Part shown: piece after piece, positions 57,401 to 64,000 of the stretch
Layout of the letters: each line of letters begins with the position of its first letter
Numbering within the stretch: position 1 is the first letter of the stretch
NCBI GenBank assembly: GCA_903813345.2
Contig: CAIIXF020000009.1
Location: forward strand, 7,002,030-7,066,029
DNA length: 64,000 nt
DNA from: Owenia fusiformis
Taxonomy: Eukaryota; Annelida; Polychaeta; Sabellida; Oweniidae
Direction: 5' to 3'
Translations under genes and position numbers: made by a program
Notes under the pieces: model-generated
Databases searched by the model: none
What the model saw: only the letters and a program-made list of their open reading frames with translations
What the model was told of the DNA's origin: nothing

Positions 57401-60400
57401 CTTTATTTGGGAAATTGAAACAAAAATTTTCTCAATATTTTTTGAGATATAATTTTAATGTCTCTATGGCAGATTTGGGACTCATTTAAGTTTGAAATTG
57501 AAGATCGTTATGCAAAATCAGTTTCTATTGAGTCCCCTGCATATACATAAATGTAACGAGGGAATACTTTTTCAATCCACTTTTCAAAACAGTAACTTAT
57601 TTACAGGATTAAATATGATTCCTAATAGCGATCTGTGGTAGAGAAATAAAATCAATGCAAGGTATAAAATGACATTTGCATGCTGTTAATGAACATAAGA
57701 ATAATTCCTGATATTCATGAAACTTACCAAATCAATAACTCTTGTACAAATATCAATCACTTTCAGATAATTGTCTTATTGTCAGTTATTCTAATTGGCA
57801 TTAACCATGTTGAACAAGGAAATCATGCTATCAATATTTCATGCACCTAAAGATGCCTATTTTTATAGCCATTTTCAGTTCATGAAAAATGCTCTAGTCT
57901 CAAAGGATTGATCTAGAAACAGCCAAAGCTGACATTATTTTTTCACTTATGATTTTCCAACTTCTCAACTGGGTGAAATGTTTTTTTGAGTGTATTGCTT
58001 TATAAACTGGTGCGATCACTATTGAATACACGTTCATGTGTTACACTTTTTCTTTGTGGGTTCACCTGGCACCTTAGATTAGGCATAGGGTGATAAATAG
58101 CATAGTTATAGGCTTGTACCTTTTATGCACCATTTAAAGGTTTACTTGAGACCTTCCATATGGACCAGGTAGAAAATTCAAATAAAGATGATTAGAACTG
58201 ATAAGCTCCTTCAGGCAAGTTTTACAATATACTGCTGTAAAAATGTTTTTGAACTATGTACAGGGTGATCAATAAATAAGGTAAAAGTATCTGGCATTTT
58301 GTGAATATTGGTACAAACATCCTGAAATTTGGTGAGAATATACCTTGTACAATTCGAAATTAAAACATAAAAATATATAACTTCTTCCATCTGAATGGTT
58401 AATATTATAGTTACTATGGCAACTGGAGTCGGGGGTACCCGGGGCAATTTCATTGCTTCCAATTTGAACAAAAATTGGTAAAAAGCACATCCTTTTCAAA
58501 CTGAAAAGAAGTAAACGTGGGTGCCAGTATTTATTGTTTTAATACTTTGTTTCCATTATTACATATTTTCTCGCAAATTTGATGTTTGATGTCACGGAAA
58601 AAATAAATATATAATGAAAACTGATGTGGTCATATAAAGTCTATGACACAGGTCAATGATGAAAAACAATACCCACAGGAGAGATTTGATGAGAGAAAAG
58701 AGGAAGAAGCTAAGGGGCCTGCAAAACGTTTCACATTGCACTGGGAGAATGCTCCGTCTCACAATGCTATTCTCATGGTACAAACCATTGAAGCACTGGG
58801 TTTCCCACTGTTAGATCATGTACTATTCTCTCCTGACTTGTCCCCTTATGATTTTACCTTCATGCCGGTGAGCTGAAGAGGGTGTTGAGAGAGTTTCTCA
58901 TGGGATGACTTAAAGTCAGCTGTCTTTTGCAGTCAATGGGAAAATGGGTTTAAAAAGATGTTCAAAGACTGGAGTAGAAGACATGAACTATATTTTAAAA
59001 AACAAAGGACATTAAGTAGCAGTTATGAAGTATGAAATAAGAATATGATATGCCATTTTAATTGTGATTTGAAATATATTATCAAAAGTGTTTCGACTGA
59101 AAAAATAGTTATTTTGATAGTTGCCCCGGGTCTTCATGCTTTCTGTTGCTATAGCAACCATAACTTCAACCAATCACATCACTTTGATCTGTAACTTATT
59201 ATATCAATTCAATAATGTTTGAACATTATTCTGTGCAAATTATATGAGGATTGGGTAAAATCTGAAGAAATGCCAGATACTTTTACCTTATTTATTGATC
59301 ACCCTGTATACATATACAGATATCATTACAATCCTTTTTTCAGATATGAGAAAACCAAAAGTTCCAGATATATCCCCACGCAGCAAAAAGTTGCGTACTG
59401 AGGCCTGGACAGCTGATAAGAGCAATGGTCATGCAAGACATGGGAGTGAGTCCCCAGAAGAACTCCTTGATCTGCCCATGAGCAGACCCATGTCTCCAAC
59501 AGAACAGATGGACGTGATACTCTACATGGAGGAGAAACAGGCAGAAGTTGACAAAGAACCATCTGAACGTGACATGGAGGTTGGTTCATGTTTTGAAAAA
59601 CATCAGTTTGAAATACAAAAAGCCTTTTGAAAGTGAATACTTAATAATGTTTTGATATCGCATGAATATGTCTCGATGTTATACTAAATTTGTTTAAGAG
59701 CAGAATTCTCTTTCAAATGTTTTATTATACACATACGTGTACTTCTTATATACATTTGATATTTTCTATTTATTTCTTCAAATAATCAAAAGTCATTGGT
59801 TTATTTTAAGAAAACTTTATTTTTGATATCAAATTGATTTAGAGTTTCATTTTGACTTTGTTTCAATGATTAATTCATCAATATGAATATCTCAAAAAAT
59901 TGTTCACATTTATTTATTTTCAGCGCTACTGGTACTACATATCGAAGGGCATCAAAAAGGAGATGCTGGCGCCCCCTCCTGAGTGCCAGATGCCCAATAT
60001 AAGACGTCTCATTCCCAGCCAGTTGCTGAAAAAGCCTGCATTTGGAGAAATGATTGGAGAATTGAACGTCGAGGTCAACAGTGACTATGAACTCAGCCTC
60101 AGGAAGTCAATAGGTAAACAATTTGGAGACTCTCCGAATCATGCATGACTCTTATGGAAGAGGATTAATTTAGTAAGAGTTCAACAACCTCCCTTCCCTT
60201 GATAACTAATGCCTCAGTTACATTTGATCAACATCAACAGAACGACAACTGTAGCTTTTCAAAATCAAAAGAAATATGTGACATCAGATATAGGGATAAG
60301 AACTACGATGTAGATTTTTCTCAAGCTGACATATATTATGACCTATATAGATTTGAAATGACACCCTAATTTTTGTTTTCAGTTGACTATATTCTGAAAG

Positions 60401-63095
60401 ACCCATCTGAGAAAGAAAGGCTACATATAGATTGGACACCAAAACCTAGCCCTCAAAGGTATGATAATGTTTGTCATTTCCTGAACGAAATCTATTTTGT
60501 AATTCATCATTGTATAATTTCCATTTGAATAATGATTCTAACATTCAAATGTTGGTTGTAAATTGATGTATTTGATGGTTGTGGCCTGGTGCTCATTTTG
60601 TCCCTGGTATTAATCTAGCTACAAGCCCTTGTGAGCTCCCCCACTACACACATCCCAAAACTTCTTACTTTAAATTCTGTATTTATGTTTTTATTTCATG
60701 TTAATCTTTTTAATTTCAGGGTTATCCGTGCACCAGTGCCATGGAGTGAAAGTTACAAACAAGCCAAGGAATATGACAATACCCACCTATTTACCACAAA
60801 CCAATTAATGCTTGAGCTCCAAAATATCTGGTTCGACCAATTTAGTCATCTGCGATTGGTCAACCTTCAGGAGCTTCTTGACGCAGAGCTCCCTCTATTA
60901 CCTTCAGAGTTTGAATCCCTCGTCACAAAACAGTGCTGGAATGCTCACGATATACTCGAGAAAAAGTAAGCTACATCATTAAATTGTGTTCTGTAAAAAT
61001 TCATCAATTAATCAAACAATATTTTTAAGAATGTGTAGAATTCACCATACTTTGCATGTTATTGTGCATTATCAGCGTATCCAAACTACGAGACAAAAAT
61101 TTAAGGTATTGTGAGTCATTTTATGAGCATTTCTCTTTAAGTCTTCTGCATAATTAAATATTTACCAACCATAGCTATTAACTCTTAAATGCCAATGAAT
61201 TTTTTGACTCACTTCATGGCTATTGTATCTTCATTTATTTTTTCTTTAATTTTTCTACATCGATCATGCTTTGTATGATTATTTTGCCTTTGTGTGATGT
61301 AAGCTATTGATAGTTATTTTGTTATGTTTGTAGGTGGATCCCAACATGTGCCAAAATGTTCCTAGATAAACCAGAGTTGTGGCAACCATTAGTGCCTCCT
61401 GGTGACAATGACCCCACAGATCTAGTGCAAGAACTATTTTCTTGTGTGGCAGCGCTCATGTCAATTCAGCTGCGTAGTATGGTCATCAATACACTGGCTG
61501 ATTTCTTGACGTTCTTTCAAATTCACGAGGTTAGTTTAAATACAATCACTATATACCAACCTAATTTTATATATTTGTATTGAACTGAAACTCAATAGCA
61601 GTAATATCCCAGATGCGAGTAGAAATAATCTTGATTTACGTCATTAATCCAGTCATTGACAATCCAGTCAAACTGATGTCATATTTGGAATCTACATGTA
61701 AAATTACATTTAGAAATGTGGTTTTGAAAAGAGTTTATCAACTTTGAAAATTTATTTTTCTTTAAAAATGTGACTTCTAGGTCGGGGAGATTCCCCATAG
61801 ACCCCATGTTGTAAAACTACAAATCTTTTCTTGTGTTGGGTAGATAATATTTTCTTTTACTGGACATATTTTAATTTGTATATCTATCAGATACATAAAG
61901 GTAATATGAAAAGTAAACCACTAAAACTGATGCATATTCAAGTTTAAGGGAATTTTGTAATACCCTGCCATGTTATTTCCCCCGAATCAGCCACCTGGTG
62001 GCGAAACAGGTAACTACCTACTCGCATCTGAGTAATTGAGTATGATATTCTGAATTCATTTTTCATTCTCTCTAAAACGTATTCATTAGCTTTATTGATC
62101 TCCCACTTTTGAGACACGGTTCTAGTTTATTTCTATTTTTACATTTATTCACCCTTCAGTTTTTCCTTTTCTTGATGCCTCTTGAATGTTCAACTCTCGA
62201 AAAGTTGCTCTTAACTAATTTCATTATTTTCCTCTTTTAGGCTGGCAATGACTTTGGAACTGAGTTCAGTGAGCTCCAGTATGTCATGAAGCAGGTCATG
62301 ATCGTCAAACTACGAGTAGAGGAACCAAAAATAATATTCGAACCTCCATTTCGGGAATGCCGTGACATCATTCTACGCTGCTTTTCCGTCATAATTCAGT
62401 GTGGAGAAGGTATCCCCAGGGTAAGTTTTCTCTTTGGATTTTGTAATAATCAGAACCGAGGAATATTTCATGAGATGTCTAAATGATATTAAGAAGGAAC
62501 ATAAATCTCATTTGTTGCTTTATATATGCTTGATATTCTAACTTCCCCAAAATGAAAAGGGTTCACTGGATGGCCCTTACTGATTGAAAAACTCTGGCGT
62601 TACCCTTATTTTGCCTTCTTGACTGTAGGTCGAGTGTGAGCTTTTCCCTGAGTTGAAAGCCCAGCGACTTGTCCTGCGTAGTGTTAAGTTAGAGGAGACT
62701 TTAGTCACAGAGTATATGGACAAAGCCATGGAGATTTTCAAGAAAAACACATTAGGACCTCAAAAGTAAGTTAAGAATGCCATATGGAGTTCACACACAG
62801 CTTAAATTTTGATTATGATGTAATACGATAACATACTGCTATTGTGCATTATTTATTTATTTAAACAAACAAACAAGCAAACAATCAAACAAACAAACAA
62901 ACAAACAAGCAGCTCAAACACCTTTTCAATAAAAACCCATACATTGATTTGTATTTTGAGTTTTTCACATTTCATCTCATCTCTTGCAGATATTTGAACA
63001 TGTACAAGAAATATGCTGAACTGCTGAACAACAAAGCTGAGCAAGATGTGTCAGCTTTCTTAAAGGAATCCCACTCCATACAGGCTTTCAAACAG
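51496..63095 (+). CDS. DNAH3: DNAH3 axonemal dynein heavy chain, N-terminal ten exons (incomplete)
   Basis: Coding exons 51496-51591, 57022-57226, 59344-59579, 59924-60113, 60383-60458, 60720-60965, 61334-61529, 62241-62420, 62629-62765 and 62990-63095 join in frame to 556 aa, and the gene continues beyond the window. Hallmarks match the DNAH3 tail: LPGLPPLP near the start, GTSWTLASPFKEQ, SRPMSPTEQMDV, RYWYYISKGIKKEMLAPP, VDYILKDP, RVIRAPVPW, IPTCAKMF, YLNMYKKYAELLNNKAEQ. This is the dynein tail that docks the single-headed inner-arm motor to axonemal doublets in cilia and flagella; the motor AAA domains lie outside the window. Exon 1 is preceded by an acceptor (TTGCTTGCAG), so a leader exon exists upstream. 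Introns hold the 52111-56023 and 58261-59306 elements; the remaining introns show nothing notable. The last exon's 3' end is tandemly amplified (see 63055-63535). Confidence 0.93.
51641..51818. mobile_element. MITE, CAGTAAAACCTGT family, in DNAH3 intron
   Basis: Ends CAGTAAAACTTGTC and ACAGGTTTTACTG, TA on both sides. It begins 50 bp after the DNAH3 exon ending at 51591, so this exon is sandwiched between two transposons. Confidence 0.7.
52111..56023. mobile_element. 3.9 kb CAC-ended element with about 300 bp TIRs and 5-bp target duplication
   Basis: Left end CACTGGGGAGTATCGTGATG; right end complement CACTGGGGGGTATCGTGATG. TAATG flanks both sides (52106-52110 and 56024-56028). Arms share GGCCAGACTTCCGGTGATAG, ATTTTCGTACGAT, GACGAGTTGCTCAATA and CTCACTATTGATGCAACAAC. 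The motif GATGCAACAACACC recurs four or more times per arm (left: about 52128, 52333, 52358, 52387), like subterminal transposase-binding repeats. No transposase domain is recognisable; frames at 52379-52744 and 55488-55682 are unidentified. It lies in the first recognised DNAH3 intron. Confidence 0.75.
53167..54953. repeat. array of about 160 bp hairpin units inside the 52111 element
   Basis: Four units (53167-53320, 53360-53493, 53714-53874, 54219-54385) and a remnant near 54895-54953 each start ACAATTGTAGACCTCTC or a variant, with GAGGTCAACYGGCAAAATTG, and end GTTGACCGAATGGAGAGGTC then ACAATTGT. Each unit can therefore fold back on itself. Units 3 and 4 also repeat their downstream flanks (TTCTCCGAACCACG), giving a longer period of about 505 bases. 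From 54783 to 55400 a second motif (ACCAATCAGAATTGAGTATT, then GGTACTAACAATAC) occurs four times. Confidence 0.75.
58261..59306 (+). mobile_element. decayed mariner-type element in a DNAH3 intron
   Basis: Ends CAGGGTGATCAATAAATAAG and complement, TA on both sides. A transposase relic at about 58643-58876 reads LHWENAPSHNAILM and FSPDLSPYDF: the DD34D spacing is intact but the second catalytic Asp is Glu. X-box motifs lie in both arms: GTTACTATGGCAAC (58410-58423) and GTTGCTATAGCAAC (59145-59158), with CCCGGGGCAA inward. The right end is 37 bases before DNAH3 exon 3 (59344), so it forms most of that exon's upstream splice region. Confidence 0.85.
62861..62906. repeat. AAAC simple repeat
   Basis: Run of AAAC units with occasional AAGC and AATC, in the DNAH3 intron before exon 10. 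Confidence 0.9.
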
Positions 63096-63535
63096 GTACA
63101 TATACCCATAGTTTTCTTAAAGGAATCCCACTTCATACAGGCTTTCAAACAGGTAAATATACTCATAGTTTTCTTGAAGGAATCCCACTTCATACAGGCT
63201 TTCAAACAGGTAAATATACTCATAGTTTTCTTAAAGAAATCCCACTCCATACAGGCTTTCAAACAGGTAAATATACTCATAGTTTTCTTAAAGGAATCCC
63301 ACTCCATACAGGATTTTAAAGAAATCCCACTCCATACAGGCTTTCAAACAGGTAAATATACTCATAGTTTTCTTAAAGGAATCCCACTCCATACAGGCTT
63401 TCAAACAGGTAAATATACTCATAGTTTTCTTAAAGGAATCCCACTCCATACAGGCTTTCAAACAGGTAAATATACTCATAGTTTTCTTAAAGGAATCCCA
63501 CTCCATACAGGCTTTCAAACAGGTAAATATACAGG
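63055..63535. repeat. 57 bp tandem array duplicating the end of a DNAH3 exon and its splice donor
   Basis: The unit joins exon-end sequence (AAGGAATCCCACTCCATACAG then GCTTTCAAACAG) to donor/intron sequence (GTAAATATACTCATAG). Exon-end/donor junctions AAACAG|GTA occur after 63095, 63152, 63209, 63266, 63351, 63408, 63465 and 63522: eight copies, mostly exactly 57 bases (19 codons) apart, one spaced 85. The first donor is GTACAT and the rest GTAAAT. The array is open for translation in frame with DNAH3 exon 10 up to the 85-base unit and in a second frame after it. Confidence 0.95.
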
Positions 63536-64000
63536 CCCGTAAGACACTTTTTTCCAAGGGGGGTGCGGTTTTTAGCTTACTAAAGAAAATATAAAATTGT
63601 CAATTTTTTTGTCGCGTAAATCAAATCGCGTTAGACAGAGGCGGGGGGGGGGGGTCAGTTACTCCCTATATTGGTTTGGAATTAACAAATGCAACTTCCA
63701 AACGTTCCAATTGTTTTGTGGGGGGTGTGAGGAGTGGTCCACTCCCCCTAGAAAATTTTACAGTTTTGAGATGCTATTTGGTGCTTTCTGGGCACTTTCA
63801 AAGTGTAAGTTTCTAAGTAGTACGCCACCACCACAAGAATAAGAGTTGAGTGATTAAAAAACTGAGCATTTAGGGGGTCTGGGGGTTCTCCCCCAGGAAA
63901 ATTTTGAAATTTGCTTGTATTTGGAGCAAATTTGCAACCATCTGGTACGCCTGTGCGTTATGATCCAATAAGAATTTTTTTCAAATTCTTTTGGGGGTGT
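63536..64000. other. DNAH3 intron, G-rich repeat-like sequence
   Basis: Runs such as GGCGGGGGGGGGGG (about 63641) and CTCCCCC, with a CAGGCCCGTAAG start that resembles the CAGGCCCGTAGCCAGG family, suggest a degraded insertion at the end of the 57 bp array. No exon seen. Confidence 0.4.

Noticed and set aside
59326-59589. 87-codon minus-strand frame
   Set aside because: Antisense of DNAH3 exon 3, which has full splice and homology support on the plus strand.
62972-63557. Long open frames on the minus strand across the 57 bp array
   Set aside because: They arise because the repeat period is a multiple of three; no start, splice or family evidence on that strand.

Overview
This is a 64 kb piece of AT-rich animal nuclear genome with intron-rich genes, canonical GT-AG splice sites and dense DNA-transposon debris. 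The gene set (ATF4, a TRAF adaptor, FBXW10, the axonemal dynein DNAH3) indicates a bilaterian. The abundance of mariner/Tc1-, hAT- and CAC-ended MITE-like repeats fits an invertebrate such as a mollusc, brachiopod, hemichordate or cephalochordate, but the phylum cannot be fixed from the sequence alone. No rRNA, tRNA or CRISPR structure was seen.

Layout. 1-147 (-): one exon of an unrecognised gene that runs off the left edge. 840-6421: an old head-to-head inverted duplication, degenerate CCAATATCA repeats and a near-identical 620 bp tandem duplication. 6951-8517 (-): ATF4, two coding exons (357 aa) with uORF-like frames in its leader and a CRE/TATA promoter candidate near 9.65 kb. 15961-27264 (-): a complete TRAF adaptor reassembled from seven coding exons (465 aa: RING, TRAF zinc fingers, coiled coil, MATH). 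Its introns are loaded with repeats, including a 3.8 kb inverted-repeat element that itself contains a younger 799 bp element. 30840-32800: a nearly intact mariner (DD34D) whose transposase has a spliceable intron and one frameshift. 33539-43516 (-): FBXW10, eight coding exons (1355 aa: cysteine-rich N-terminus, F-box, WD repeats, long disordered tail). 43.5-51.5 kb: intergenic, with several structured repeats, including a palindrome carrying two NRF1-like sites, and an unrecognised candidate exon. 51496-63095 (+): the first ten recognised coding exons (556 aa) of the dynein heavy chain DNAH3, which continues past the right edge.

The genes do not form one pathway. ATF4 is a stress-response transcription factor, TRAF an immune/TNF-receptor signalling adaptor, FBXW10 a putative SCF substrate receptor, and DNAH3 an inner-arm ciliary motor. 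The most interesting signals lie between genes and exons. (1) The end of DNAH3 exon 10 together with its splice donor is amplified as a 57 bp tandem array that stays open for translation and repeats both acceptor-like and donor sites. (2) Three related mariner-type elements all keep RFX X-box motifs in both terminal repeats, and one of them sits directly upstream of the ciliary gene DNAH3. (3) Two unrelated elements start with CAC and have perfect 5-bp target duplications, as in the Transib/RAG group. (4) ATF4 keeps a uORF arrangement reminiscent of its vertebrate translational control.
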